64,000 nt of DNA, from NCBI GenBank assembly GCA_017395685.1, contig JAFQOD010000022.1, positions 48,821-112,820 of the forward strand, in the 5' to 3' direction. This stretch comes from Clostridia bacterium. Lineage in GTDB: Bacteria > Bacillota > Clostridia > Christensenellales > Aristaeellaceae. Positions within the stretch are counted from its first letter, which is position 1. Each line of letters begins with the position of its first letter. Both the position numbers and the translations under genes were made by a program. The notes beneath the pieces are model-generated. The model had not been told where the DNA came from, searched no databases, and was given only the letters and a program-made list of their open reading frames with translations. This document shows positions 32,246 to 41,187 of this stretch, piece by piece.

Positions 32246-33997
32246 TTATCTGCCGCCGGGGCCCCGGAAATTCTTCCAGCCGCCGCCCCGGCCGTTTCCG
32301 TTCTGATAGAGCAGGGAATCCAGGGTGATCCGGGCAAGGATATTTCCTCCTGTGCAGGGGGCGTTCCTGGCAAAGCCATCCTGATCGGCGTCAGGGATAT
32401 CTGCCCCGGCAATCAGGTTATAGGTGCCCCCTTCCCGGATTTCGGGGGCGGTAATCACCGCGCATTGATAGCTGTAGGCAGGGGTGAAGGAGAGGATGGC
32501 TGTGCCCTCTTCATTGCACAACGCCAGGGGAATCCCTGCCTGCTGGGAGGCGAAGGTGACCAGCATGGCGCCCTGATTTTCCGCCCGGCTTACATTCCGG
32601 GCCATGCCGCTGCCGCCAAGGGCCATCATCACGCCGCCGGTAACGGCAGCCTCCCCATCGAAATCGAAAGCGTTATTGCCTGTGGAGGGGGCGCCGCTTA
32701 CCAGCACCACGCCCCCGGAAAGGGTGATATTGCCGTTGGAATCCACCCCGTCCCCCCGGGCCTGGATAAGAATATGGCCGCCGGATATCTCAATGGATCC
32801 GGTGGACCGGGAAAAGCGGCCCCGGCCCCAGCGATTGCCCATGCCCGATCCGTCGCTGCCCCCGGCGCCGTTCAGCCCGTCATCGGAGGCGGTAATGCGG
32901 ATGCTGCCGCCGCTGATGCGAAGAGCGCTGGCCTCCATGCCCTCATAGCTTTGGGCAATGTGGATATCGCCCCTGGAAACGGTCAGATCCCCATCTGCAT
33001 GGACGCCGTCATCCCCGCTGGCCAGATAAAAGGTACCGCCTTCCATGGCGATGCTGCCATTGGCATGGATGCAGTCATCCCGGGATTGGATGGCATATTC
33101 CCCGCCGCTCAATATCATATCGCCCCCGGCCTTCAGGCCCTTGAAGGAATCCAGGCTTCTGCCCAGGGGCTGGCTGCTGCCCCCGCCGGAAAGGATGGAA
33201 AGGCAGGTATTTTCCGTTTTCAGCAGGGTTTCTGCCTGGATGCCGTCATTCCCGGCGGTGATATTGAGGCTGCAGCCGGTCAGATAGATAAAGCCCCGAT
33301 GGCTTTCCGCCGCATTATCGGATTGGATGCCGTCGGCCCCGGCCTGGATGGTGATATCGGCCCCGCTGATCTTGACGCAATCCTTGCCCTCCAGGCCATT
33401 TTCCCGGGCGGTAATGGAAAGAGCGGAAGACACGATCACCAGATCATCCTTGGATACGATGCCGTGCCGGTAATTGCCTGTTACGGTCATCTGCCCGCTG
33501 CCGTTGATGCATAGATCCGCTTTGGAAAAAATGGCGGCGTCCAGGGTGGATTCATTGTCGGTGAGGGAATAGGCGCTGCCGTCGGAAAGGATATTCTCTG
33601 TGCCTTCCGGCAGGGTGATAAAAACCTTGTCCGCAGAGCGGATATACAGCGCCGGGCCCCGGGAATTGGAAATTTCTGCATTGTTCAATACCAGCTGCAC
33701 CTTATCCTCATCCCCGGCGGCAATCACGATGGTAAAATCCTGGAGGCGGCCGGTGAAGATATAGGTGCCCTCCCGGCTGATGGTCAGCTCCCCATCGGTA
33801 AGGGAAATGTCCTTCCCATCGAAAAGAAGGGAATCCCCCAGGCCTGTGATGATATAGGCATTCCTTTCGGAATAGGCCCCTGATTTTTCCCGGTCGGAGA
33901 AGGAAAAATCCATTTCAGATGCATATTCTTTCCTGGCGGCTGCCGGAAAAACGGAAAGGGCCAGCAGCATCAGAGCGGCAAGCAGGCGGAACTTCAT
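32246..33997 (-). CDS. Secreted beta-helix carbohydrate-binding protein (Cthe_2159 family)
   Basis: A protein of 583 residues with a signal peptide (MKFRLLAALMLLALSVFPAAA). Repeats of the type ISGADITIQAGADGIQSDN, LTGCSLNITAGNDGIQAE, MEGGTFYLASGDDGVHAD form a right-handed beta-helix with calcium-like GDDG(V/I) turns. This is the Cthe_2159/DUF4353 carbohydrate-binding family, whose founding member binds pectin and cellulose. A Gly/Arg stretch (GMGNRWGRGRF) and a Gly-rich end are low-complexity. I prefer the ATG at 33997, 10 bases after AAGGA; two more ATGs up to 34006 are too close to that site. No catalytic residues are claimed. Confidence 0.88.
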   Translation of the reverse strand: MKFRLLAALMLLALSVFPAAARKEYASEMDFSFSDREKSGAYSERNAYIITGLGDSLLFDGKDISLTDGELTISREGTYIFTGRLQDFTIVIAAGDEDKVQLVLNNAEISNSRGPALYIRSADKVFITLPEGTENILSDGSAYSLTDNESTLDAAIFSKADLCINGSGQMTVTGNYRHGIVSKDDLVIVSSALSITARENGLEGKDCVKISGADITIQAGADGIQSDNAAESHRGFIYLTGCSLNITAGNDGIQAETLLKTENTCLSILSGGGSSQPLGRSLDSFKGLKAGGDMILSGGEYAIQSRDDCIHANGSIAMEGGTFYLASGDDGVHADGDLTVSRGDIHIAQSYEGMEASALRISGGSIRITASDDGLNGAGGSDGSGMGNRWGRGRFSRSTGSIEISGGHILIQARGDGVDSNGNITLSGGVVLVSGAPSTGNNAFDFDGEAAVTGGVMMALGGSGMARNVSRAENQGAMLVTFASQQAGIPLALCNEEGTAILSFTPAYSYQCAVITAPEIREGGTYNLIAGADIPDADQDGFARNAPCTGGNILARITLDSLLYQNGNGRGGGWKNFRGPGGR

Positions 33998-34159
33998 GAT
34001 CATCATATCCTTATTGATGGGATTGCAAGAGGGCAGGGCGTGCCCTCTTATTTTATTCTACCCGGAAAAAATGACCGGAAATTGAATAAACCGTAAATTA
34101 TGGCGGGAAAAAGAATGCCGGAAAAGCAGGGGGAAATGCAGTTTTTTCTTTGGTAAGCG

Positions 34160-34188
34160 TTGACTTGCGCTGCCAATTGGGCTAAAAT
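34160..34188 (+). promoter_or_regulatory. Promoter of the sugar ABC importer operon
   Basis: TTGACT (34160-34165), 17 bases, TAAAAT (34183-34188), 61 bases before the ATPase start. Confidence 0.75.
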
Positions 34189-34249
34189 TTTCGTAGGGGA
34201 TTTTTCCTCTGTTTGGCATAGAAAAAGCCAATTGCCGGGAGGGAAAGGC

Positions 34250-35365
34250 ATGAGAATTTTATTTGATGAACTGACCAAGGTATTCACCGATAAAAAGCGC
34301 GGCAAAAAGGAAAGCGTGGTGGCGGTGGATCATTTTTCCTTTGAGATTCCGGATGGGCAGCTGATCGGGCTGCTGGGCCCTTCCGGCTGCGGAAAGAGTA
34401 CGGCGCTGCATCTGATTTCCGGGCTGCATACCCCCACCTCCGGAAGGATCTATTTCGGGGATGAGGATATGACCGATGTGCCTGTGGAAAAGCGGGAGGT
34501 GGGGGTGGTATTCCAGAATTATGCCCTCTATCCCCATCTTTCCGTGCTGGAAAATATCATGTTCCCCCTGGATAATCTGGAGGGGAATAAACGCATCTCT
34601 CCCAATGAAATGCGCTCCCGGGCCAGGGCGGCGGCCAAGCTGGTGCAGATTGATGAACTGGAAAGCCGCAGGCCCAAGGAATTATCCGGCGGCCAGCAGC
34701 AGCGGGTGGCCATCGCCAGGGCGCTGGTAAAGCAGCCCCGGGTGCTTTTGCTGGATGAGCCCCTTTCCAATCTGGACGCCCGGCTGCGGCTGCAGACCCG
34801 GGAGGAAATCCGCCGGATCCAGAAGGGAACGGGGGTTACCACCATCTTCGTCACCCACGATCAGGAGGAGGCCATGTCCATTTCCGATCAGATCGTGGTG
34901 ATGCAGTCGGGCAGGGTGCAGCAGATCGGAAAGCCCCAATGGGTGTATGATTTCCCGGCCAATCTGTTTGTGGCAAAATTCCTGGGCACGCCCCCCATCA
35001 ATGTATTCCGGGGCAGCATCCGGGGCGGCCGGCTGTTTATTGGCAAGGACGATGTATTCGCCGCCCCCGGCCTTTCCGATCAGGAGGTATGGGTGGGCAT
35101 CCGGCCGGAGGGCTTTATCCTGGATGAACAGGGGCCCCTCCGCTGCACATTCCAATCGCTGGAGATGATGGGCCGGGATATCAGCGTGATGGCCGGCCAT
35201 GTGGCGCTGGAGGGGGAGCGGCTGCAGGCCCTTCTGGAGGCCGGGAGCGGCATCCCTGCCGGGGCCGCCCAGGTGAATTTTTCGCTGAAGCCGGATAAGG
35301 TGCATGTATTCAGCCGGGATACCCAGGTGCGGCTGGATTGGCAGAAGGGAGGGATGGGTAAATGA
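34250..35365 (+). CDS. Sugar ABC importer ATPase (MsmX/UgpC/MalK type)
   Basis: A 371-residue CUT1-type ATPase. Walker A GPSGCGKST, Q-loop FQNYALYP, signature LSGGQQQR, Walker B LLLDEPLSNLDA and H-loop THDQEEA are all present. The C-terminal about 120 residues form the TOBE/regulatory domain, shorter and more divergent than in MalK. GGGAGGG precedes the ATG at 34250. It is the first gene of an ATPase-permease-permease-binding protein operon, with 4-bp overlaps to the next gene. Unlike many Firmicutes CUT1 importers, this one has its own ATPase. Confidence 0.94.
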   Translation: MRILFDELTKVFTDKKRGKKESVVAVDHFSFEIPDGQLIGLLGPSGCGKSTALHLISGLHTPTSGRIYFGDEDMTDVPVEKREVGVVFQNYALYPHLSVLENIMFPLDNLEGNKRISPNEMRSRARAAAKLVQIDELESRRPKELSGGQQQRVAIARALVKQPRVLLLDEPLSNLDARLRLQTREEIRRIQKGTGVTTIFVTHDQEEAMSISDQIVVMQSGRVQQIGKPQWVYDFPANLFVAKFLGTPPINVFRGSIRGGRLFIGKDDVFAAPGLSDQEVWVGIRPEGFILDEQGPLRCTFQSLEMMGRDISVMAGHVALEGERLQALLEAGSGIPAGAAQVNFSLKPDKVHVFSRDTQVRLDWQKGGMGK

Positions 35366-36255
35366 TGGAAAGGAATAATCCCAAGGGCTGGCTGTATCTG
35401 CTGCCGGCCATGCTGTTCCTGGGGGTATTCATGGTATATCCCCTGATTGACGTATTCATCTATTCCTTTGAGCAGGGCTTCAATTTTGCTTCCCAATCCT
35501 ATGACGGGGTGGGCATGCGCAATTATTCCTTTGTGCTGCGTGATCCCTATTTTCTGCAGGCGGTGAAGAATACCTTCATTCTGGTGATCTTCACGGTGCC
35601 CATTTCCACGGGCCTGGCGCTGCTGATTTCGGTGGGGCTTTCCTCCATCAAGGCGGTGCGCCATCTGTATCAGACCCTCTATTTCCTGCCCTATGTGACC
35701 AATACCCTGGCGGTGGGCCTGGTATTCATGATCCTGTTCAAAAAGACCCCTTATACCGACGGCCTGGCCAATCTGATCATCGGCTGGTTCGGGGCGGGGC
35801 CGGTGGATTTCATTGACGGGCCCTACTGGGCGAAGATGTTTGTGCTGTGCTTCTATACGGTGTGGGTGGTTATGCCCTTTAAGATCCTGATCCTTACCAG
35901 CGCCCTGGCTTCCGTGGATGAAGGATATTATAAGGCGGCCCAGGTAGATGGCACCCGGAAAATCAGGGTTTTTACCCGCATCACCCTGCCCATGATTTCT
36001 CCAACCATCTTTTATCTGATCATTACCGGCTTTATCGGCGCTTTCAAGGCCTACAGCGACGCCGTGGCCCTCTTTGGCACCGATCTGAATGCGGCGGAAA
36101 TGAATACCATCGTGGGCTATGTATATGATATGCTCTACGGCAGCAGCGGCGGCTATCCTTCCTATGCGTCGGCGGCGGCCATCATTCTGTTCCTGATTGT
36201 GCTCACCATCACCTGCATCAATTTGCTGATCAGCAAAAAGCATGTGCATTATTGA
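35362..36255 (+). CDS. Sugar ABC importer permease (MalF/UgpA type)
   Basis: A 297-residue protein with six membrane helices. The EAA loop reads EGYYKAAQVDGTRKIRVFTRITLPMISPT, the site that contacts the ATPase. The ATG overlaps the ATPase stop (ATGA). It forms the translocation pore with the next gene product. Confidence 0.94.
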   Translation: MMERNNPKGWLYLLPAMLFLGVFMVYPLIDVFIYSFEQGFNFASQSYDGVGMRNYSFVLRDPYFLQAVKNTFILVIFTVPISTGLALLISVGLSSIKAVRHLYQTLYFLPYVTNTLAVGLVFMILFKKTPYTDGLANLIIGWFGAGPVDFIDGPYWAKMFVLCFYTVWVVMPFKILILTSALASVDEGYYKAAQVDGTRKIRVFTRITLPMISPTIFYLIITGFIGAFKAYSDAVALFGTDLNAAEMNTIVGYVYDMLYGSSGGYPSYASAAAIILFLIVLTITCINLLISKKHVHY

Positions 36256-36265
36256 GGAGGGGCAT

Positions 36266-37141
36266 ATGGCAAATACGATTGATTACCGGAAAATGGAGCG
36301 GGCTGCGGCCATCCGGAGGGGAATAGGGAAAACCATTACCTATCTGCTGCTCACCCTCTGGGCAGTGATGGTGCTGTTTCCCTTCTATTGGATGATTCTT
36401 TCCTCTGTGAAAAGCTACAGCGCCTATAATGCGGAATATGTGCCCAAGCTGTATACCTGGGATCCCACCTTCCAGAATTATCTGGATGCCTTCACTACCG
36501 TGCCCCTGGCCCGGTATTTCCTCAATACCCTGATTTATACCGTATCCACCACGGCGCTGATGCTGGTGGTGACGGTGCTGGCGGCCTTTGCCTTTGCCAG
36601 GCTGAATTTCAAGGGCAAGAATGGGGCCTTCGTGCTTTTCCTTTCCCTGATGATGATCCCCAACGAACTGGTGATCATCACCAATTTCGTCACCATCACC
36701 AATCTGAATATGCGAAATACCTTCCTGGGCCTGATTCTGCCTTCCGTGGCATCCATCTTCTATATCTATCTGCTGAAGGAAAATTTCGCCCAGGTGCCCG
36801 ATGAACTGTATTATGCCGCCAAGGTGGATAATACCAAAGATCTGAAGTATCTGAGAAAGGTACTTATTCCCATCTGCCGCCCCACGCTGATTACCATCAC
36901 CATTCTCAAGGTGATCGAATGCTGGAATTCCTATGTATGGCCCCGGCTGATCACCGATAATCAGGCCTATTTCCTGGTATCCAACGGCATCCAGTATATC
37001 CGGGAAAGAGGCTTTGGCCGGGAGAATATTCCCGCTATGATGGCGGCAGTGGTATCCATATCGGTGCCGCTGATCATTCTGTTCCTGATCTTCCATAAGA
37101 AAATCATGGAAGGCGTTGCGAGAGGGGGCACCAAGGGATGA
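36266..37141 (+). CDS. Sugar ABC importer permease (MalG/UgpE type)
   Basis: A 291-residue protein with six membrane helices and the EAA loop ELYYAAKVDNTKDLKYLRKVLIPICRPT. The usual Gly after the Asp is Asn here (VDNTKD). The start at 36266 follows AGGAGG by 5 bases. The stop overlaps the start of the binding-protein gene. Confidence 0.93.
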   Translation: MANTIDYRKMERAAAIRRGIGKTITYLLLTLWAVMVLFPFYWMILSSVKSYSAYNAEYVPKLYTWDPTFQNYLDAFTTVPLARYFLNTLIYTVSTTALMLVVTVLAAFAFARLNFKGKNGAFVLFLSLMMIPNELVIITNFVTITNLNMRNTFLGLILPSVASIFYIYLLKENFAQVPDELYYAAKVDNTKDLKYLRKVLIPICRPTLITITILKVIECWNSYVWPRLITDNQAYFLVSNGIQYIRERGFGRENIPAMMAAVVSISVPLIILFLIFHKKIMEGVARGGTKG

Positions 37142-38757
37142 TGAAGCATGGAAGAATGGCTGCCTTGATTTCTCTGCTCTGCATTTGCTGCCTGCTGCTT
37201 TCCGGCTGCCATGGGGCCAATGAGCAATCCGCATTTCATCTCCCCGGGCACTTTGATGAAAGCCGCACCTATGAAATCACCTTCTGGACCAAGAATGATA
37301 CCAATATGACCCAGGTGGAGATTTATAACAACACCATTGCCGAATTTGAAAAGATTTATCCCAATATCAAGGTGAATATGCGGCTGTATACCGATTACGG
37401 ACGGATTTACAGCGATGTGCTCACCAATATTTCCACGGGCACCACCCCCAATGTATGCATCACCTATCCCGATCATATCGCCACGTATCTGACGGGGCAA
37501 AACAGCGTGGTGGCCCTGGATGAAATGCTGACGGATGAAAAATGGGGCCTGGGGGGCAGCCAGATCAAATTCGACGCCCCCACCCGGGATGAAATCGTGC
37601 CCCAGTTCCTTTCCGAATGTGAATTCAACGGCCATACTTATGCCCTGCCCTATATGCGCTCCACAGAGGCCTGCTATGTGAATAAAACTTTTGTGGAAAA
37701 GCTGGGCTTCACCCTGCCCGAAACCCTCACCTGGGATTTTGTGTGGGAAGTGGCGGATGCGGCCACTGCCAAGGATGAAAATGGCAATTATCTGGTCAAT
37801 GGCCAGAAAACCATGATCCCCTTCCTGTATAAATCCACGGATAACATGATGATTCAGATGCTCCGGCAAAAGGAGGCAGGCTATTCCACCGCCGCCGGGG
37901 ATATCCTGATTTTCAATGATACCACCCGGGGATTGCTGAAGAATATTGCGGAGCATGTAAAGCTGGGCGCCTTTTCCACTTTCAAGATTTCCAGCTATCC
38001 TGCCAATTTCCTCAATGCGGGCCAGTGCATCTTTGCCGTGGATTCCACCGCCGGCGCCACCTGGATGGGATCGGACGCCCCGCTGATCGATATCCCGGAG
38101 GATCAATTGGTGGAATTTGAAACGGTGGTCATGGAAATTCCCCAGTTTGATCCGGAAAATCCCAGGATGATTTCCCAGGGCCCTTCGGTGTGCATCTTCA
38201 ATAAAGAGGATCCCCAGGAAGTGATGGCCTCCTGGCTGTTTACCCAGTTTTTGCTCACCAACCGGGTGCAGATCGATTATTCCTGCACGGAGGGCTATGT
38301 GCCGGTAACGCTCAAGGCCCAGCAGAGCGCAGAATATCAGGATTATCTTGCCCGGGAGGGGGAGGATAACCAGCATTATTACGATATCAAGCTGAAGGCG
38401 GCCAAGCTGCTGCTCAATCACGTGGATGATACCTTTGTGACCCCCGTTTTCAACGGCTCTGCCTCCCTCCGGGATGCGGCTGGCCAGATGATTGAGGAAG
38501 TGACCAAGGGCATCCGCAGGAAAAAGACGGTGGACGACGCCTTTGTGGATGATCTGTATAAAAAAATGACCTCCCTCTATCGCCTGACCCCTGCCGAGGA
38601 GGGCAGTCAGGCCGTGCAGCAGCTTTCCGGCCCTCTGCCACAGACCGCCGTGCTCCTGATTGTGTGCCTGGCGGCTGCCTGGACGGGAATCGTGGCATAT
38701 GGGATCATCCGCTGGCTGAAGGATAGAAAAATTGCAAATTCCAAGAAGAATGATTGA
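37138..38757 (+). CDS. Lipoprotein sugar-binding protein with a C-terminal membrane helix
   Basis: A 539-residue family 1 solute-binding protein. The lipobox LLLSGC puts the lipid on Cys24. The sugar-binding fold follows (YEITFWTKNDTNMTQVEIYNNTIAEFEKIYPNIKV, ALPYMRSTEACYVNK). Unusually, residues about 503-525 (TAVLLIVCLAAAWTGIVAYG) form a hydrophobic helix followed by a basic RWLKDRK stop-transfer tail. The protein would therefore be anchored at both ends, with a tail in the cytoplasm. Ordinary lipoprotein binding proteins lack this. It overlaps the upstream permease by 4 bp and is the last gene of the importer operon, an uncommon place for the binding protein. Confidence 0.92.
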   Translation: MMKHGRMAALISLLCICCLLLSGCHGANEQSAFHLPGHFDESRTYEITFWTKNDTNMTQVEIYNNTIAEFEKIYPNIKVNMRLYTDYGRIYSDVLTNISTGTTPNVCITYPDHIATYLTGQNSVVALDEMLTDEKWGLGGSQIKFDAPTRDEIVPQFLSECEFNGHTYALPYMRSTEACYVNKTFVEKLGFTLPETLTWDFVWEVADAATAKDENGNYLVNGQKTMIPFLYKSTDNMMIQMLRQKEAGYSTAAGDILIFNDTTRGLLKNIAEHVKLGAFSTFKISSYPANFLNAGQCIFAVDSTAGATWMGSDAPLIDIPEDQLVEFETVVMEIPQFDPENPRMISQGPSVCIFNKEDPQEVMASWLFTQFLLTNRVQIDYSCTEGYVPVTLKAQQSAEYQDYLAREGEDNQHYYDIKLKAAKLLLNHVDDTFVTPVFNGSASLRDAAGQMIEEVTKGIRRKKTVDDAFVDDLYKKMTSLYRLTPAEEGSQAVQQLSGPLPQTAVLLIVCLAAAWTGIVAYGIIRWLKDRKIANSKKND

Positions 38758-38781
38758 TTTTTAACGGGATTGATGTATAAT
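38754..38781 (+). promoter_or_regulatory. Promoter of the secreted OB-like gene
   Basis: TTGATT (38754-38759) overlapping the previous stop codon, 16 bases, perfect TATAAT (38776-38781). Confidence 0.65.
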
Positions 38782-38817
38782 ACTGATGTACCCCAATGAA
38801 AAATGGAGGCGAAAACA

Positions 38818-39495
38818 ATGAAAAAGATTCTGGCTGCTCTGTTGATCCTGGTGCTGGCTATGACCGGTATGGCCCTGGCCGAAGATGTGAAGGTAATGAC
38901 CTACGCTGATTATGCTGCCGCTGCCATCGATGATGAAGTGGTAATCGAATGCTACGTGCAGGCCCATCAGAGCTGGTGGGATAACAAGATCACCGTGTAT
39001 GCCGCTGATCAGGATGGCGCCTATTTCCTGTATGAAATGGCCTGCTCTGAAGAAGATGCTGCCAAGCTGCTGCCCGGCACCAAGATCCGCGTCACCGGCT
39101 ATAAGGGCGAATGGGCCGGTGAAGTGGAAGTAATGGATGCTTCCTTCGAATTCGTGGAAGGCGAAGCCTATGTTGCTGAAGCCAAGGATCTGACCGAAGT
39201 GCTGGCCACGGAAGAACTGGTCAATTACCAGAACCAGCTGGCTATCTTCAAGGGCCTGACCATCGAAGCCATCGAATATAAGAATGGCGAACCCGGCGAT
39301 GATATCTATGTCACCTTGAAGCAGGGCGAAGGCACCTACAGCTTCTGCGTGGAACGCTACCTCACCGGCCCCGATACCGAAGTGTATGCCGCTTTCGCCG
39401 AACTGGTTCCCGGCGATGTGGTGGATATCACCGGTTTCGTATATTGGTATAATGGCGTGAACACCCATATCACCGCCGTTGCCAAGGCTGAATAA
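38818..39495 (+). CDS. Secreted protein with OB-fold-like domains, function unknown
   Basis: A 225-residue protein with a signal peptide (MKKILAALLILVLAMTGMALAED). Residues about 35-115 resemble an OB-fold of the kind found in exported nucleases (DEVVIECYVQAHQSWWDN, YFLYEMACSEEDAAKLLPGTKIRVTGY), and the second half repeats the pattern (ELVPGDVVDITGFV). It is very acidic. Codon use (GAA, CTG, GCT/GCC, AAG) is strongly biased, suggesting high expression. GGAGGC is 7 bases before the ATG. The gene has its own promoter and terminator. I do not recognise a named family. Confidence 0.85.
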   Translation: MKKILAALLILVLAMTGMALAEDVKVMTYADYAAAAIDDEVVIECYVQAHQSWWDNKITVYAADQDGAYFLYEMACSEEDAAKLLPGTKIRVTGYKGEWAGEVEVMDASFEFVEGEAYVAEAKDLTEVLATEELVNYQNQLAIFKGLTIEAIEYKNGEPGDDIYVTLKQGEGTYSFCVERYLTGPDTEVYAAFAELVPGDVVDITGFVYWYNGVNTHITAVAKAE

Positions 39496-39510
39496 TCCGA
39501 TTTCTTTCAA

Positions 39511-39536
39511 GGGCTGCCATCCGGCGGCCCTTTTTT
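39511..39536 (+). terminator. Terminator of the OB-like gene
   Basis: GGGCTGCC and GGCGGCCC form an 8-bp stem (one G-U) with a four-base loop, followed by TTTTTTC. Confidence 0.92.
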
Positions 39537-39604
39537 CATGCCCGGAAGGAATGGAAAGGGGGAAAGGAACGCAGAATAAGGGCGATAAAGGGGAGGGAAA
39601 AGGA

Positions 39605-39949
39605 ATGATCAAATCGTTTTTGCTGGGCGCTGGGGGCTACCCGCTGCTGGAAATCCTTTATCGGGGGCGCACCCATCCTGCCATGGGCCTGGCAGGGGGG
39701 CTGGGGCTGATTGCCTTGAACAGAATCAACAGGGGAAGGCGATCCCTCCCCGGCCGGGTGATCCGGGGGGCCTGCGCCATTACAGCGATTGAATATATCA
39801 CTGGCCTGATTTTCAACCGGCGGCACCGTATCTGGGATTACCGGGGGGCCAGGGGCCATATTCAGGGCCAGGTTTGCCCCCGCTTTTTTCTCGTCTGGAT
39901 GGGATTGGCGGCGGCATATACTTTTCTTTCCAGAAAGAATATGCTATAA
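39605..39949 (+). CDS. Small membrane protein related to putative ABC transporter type IV (PF06541)
   Basis: A 114-residue membrane protein. The C-terminal part has the signature RIWDYRGARGHIQGQVCPRFFLVW of the YmaJ/CmpB-like family. Full-length members are about 200 residues or more, and this one has only about three helices. GGGAGG lies upstream of the ATG. The function of the family is not established. Confidence 0.75.
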   Translation: MIKSFLLGAGGYPLLEILYRGRTHPAMGLAGGLGLIALNRINRGRRSLPGRVIRGACAITAIEYITGLIFNRRHRIWDYRGARGHIQGQVCPRFFLVWMGLAAAYTFLSRKNML

Positions 39950-39976
39950 TCAGGAAAAAGCATGAGGAGAAACACA

Positions 39977-40459
39977 GTGGCAAAATTATATTTGATCTGC
40001 GGGAAAATCTGCTCCGGGAAAAGTTATTATGCCCGTCAGCTGCAAAAAGAGATACAGGCGATCAGCCTTTCCTGTGATGAACTGATGCTTTCCCTGTTCC
40101 CGGAGGGCCTGGGAGAAAAGCATGACGCCTTCAGCAAAATCGCCCGGGATTATCTGATGAAAAAGGCGCTGGAGGCGGTGCAGGCGGGCTGCAATGTCAT
40201 TCTGGATTGGGGCTTCTGGTGGGCCGATAACCGGAAGGCGGTATCGGATCAGGCAAGGGCCGCTGGCTGCGATTTCGAATGGCATTATGTGGATGTGAGC
40301 GATGAACGGTGGGAAAAAAATATCCTGGAGAGGAATGAAAAAATTCTCCGGGGGGAAACGAAGGATTATTTCCTGGATGAGGGATTGAAGCAGAAGTGCC
40401 TTTCCCTGTTTGATGTGCCAAAGCGTGAAGAAATGGATCGCTGGATCGTGAAAGATTAA
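39977..40459 (+). CDS. P-loop kinase-like ATPase
   Basis: A 160-residue protein of the AAA_33/zeta-toxin-like kinase group. Walker A is CGKICSGKS near the start, followed by SCDELMLSLFP, VILDWGFWW (Walker B-like) and a C-terminal lid (ERNEKILRGETKDYFLD). I prefer a GTG start at 39977, with AGGAG 8 bases upstream. An ATG at 39962 is possible but would lie very close to a candidate -10 TATAAT at 39944-39949. It probably phosphorylates a small molecule; the substrate is unknown. Confidence 0.85.
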   Translation: MAKLYLICGKICSGKSYYARQLQKEIQAISLSCDELMLSLFPEGLGEKHDAFSKIARDYLMKKALEAVQAGCNVILDWGFWWADNRKAVSDQARAAGCDFEWHYVDVSDERWEKNILERNEKILRGETKDYFLDEGLKQKCLSLFDVPKREEMDRWIVKD

Positions 40460-40482
40460 ATACAAAGGAATGGCTGAGAGCA

Positions 40483-41031
40483 ATGGATTATCAGGCGCTG
40501 TTTCATCTGATGCACCCCGGATTTTTTGAAAAGGAATTTATCCGGGATCTGGATCCCGAGGATGTATTTGTAGAGCAGATCATGCCCCTTTCTGATTTTG
40601 ATGTGAATGCGGTGGATATCCCTGTGCCCGCCGGGGTCACTTTCGGCTTTTATCAGGGGGATCTTTCCGCCCTGCAGGCTGCGGTCAGGGAAGTGGATGA
40701 GGATTGGGTGCAGTATTTTCAGAAGGATGACAGGGTATTCTGCGCTTTCTACAAGGGCAAGATAGCCGCCTTTTGCCTTACGGACAGCATGGGAGAATAT
40801 GATGCGGATGGCCGGCATATCCGCATCGCCGGCCCCGGCTGCGTGGGCACGGTGCCCGCTTTCCGCAGGCAGGGCATCGGGCTGAAAATGGTGCAATTGG
40901 CCACGCAGCTTCTCAAGGAAGAGGGCTATGATTACAGCTATATCCATTTTACTGCCGTGGGCCATTGGTATGCCCGTCTGGGCTATGAAACCATTCTGCA
41001 CTGGAATTATCAGGGCATTCTGAAGGCCTGA
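40483..41031 (+). CDS. GNAT family N-acetyltransferase
   Basis: A 182-residue protein. The acetyl-CoA motif A is GPGCVGTVPAFRRQGIGLKMV (R/Q-x-x-G-I-G), and motif B reads HFTAVGHWYARLGYE. The N-terminal 60 residues are variable and give no hint of the acceptor. It starts 23 bp after the kinase gene. Confidence 0.88.
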   Translation: MDYQALFHLMHPGFFEKEFIRDLDPEDVFVEQIMPLSDFDVNAVDIPVPAGVTFGFYQGDLSALQAAVREVDEDWVQYFQKDDRVFCAFYKGKIAAFCLTDSMGEYDADGRHIRIAGPGCVGTVPAFRRQGIGLKMVQLATQLLKEEGYDYSYIHFTAVGHWYARLGYETILHWNYQGILKA

Positions 41032-41045
41032 CGGCGCTTCCTGCA

Positions 41046-41080
41046 AAAATACTCCTGCTGCTCAGGCAGGGGTATTTTTT
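41046..41080 (+). terminator. Terminator of the GNAT gene
   Basis: AAAATACTCCTGC and GCAGGGGTATTTT form a 13-bp stem with one G-U pair, followed by TT; it begins 14 bases after the stop. Confidence 0.88.
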
Positions 41081-41111
41081 CTGTTTTTCATGTTTTCATT
41101 CGGCTCCCTGT

Positions 41112-41141
41112 TTGACAGGACAAGTAAACCGGCGGTATAAT
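41112..41141 (+). promoter_or_regulatory. Promoter of the MATE pump gene
   Basis: Perfect TTGACA (41112-41117), 18 bases, perfect TATAAT (41136-41141). Confidence 0.82.
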
Positions 41142-41187
41142 ATGGGGGGTATTGATACAAAGGAAAGCTATTGATGAAAGGATTATC

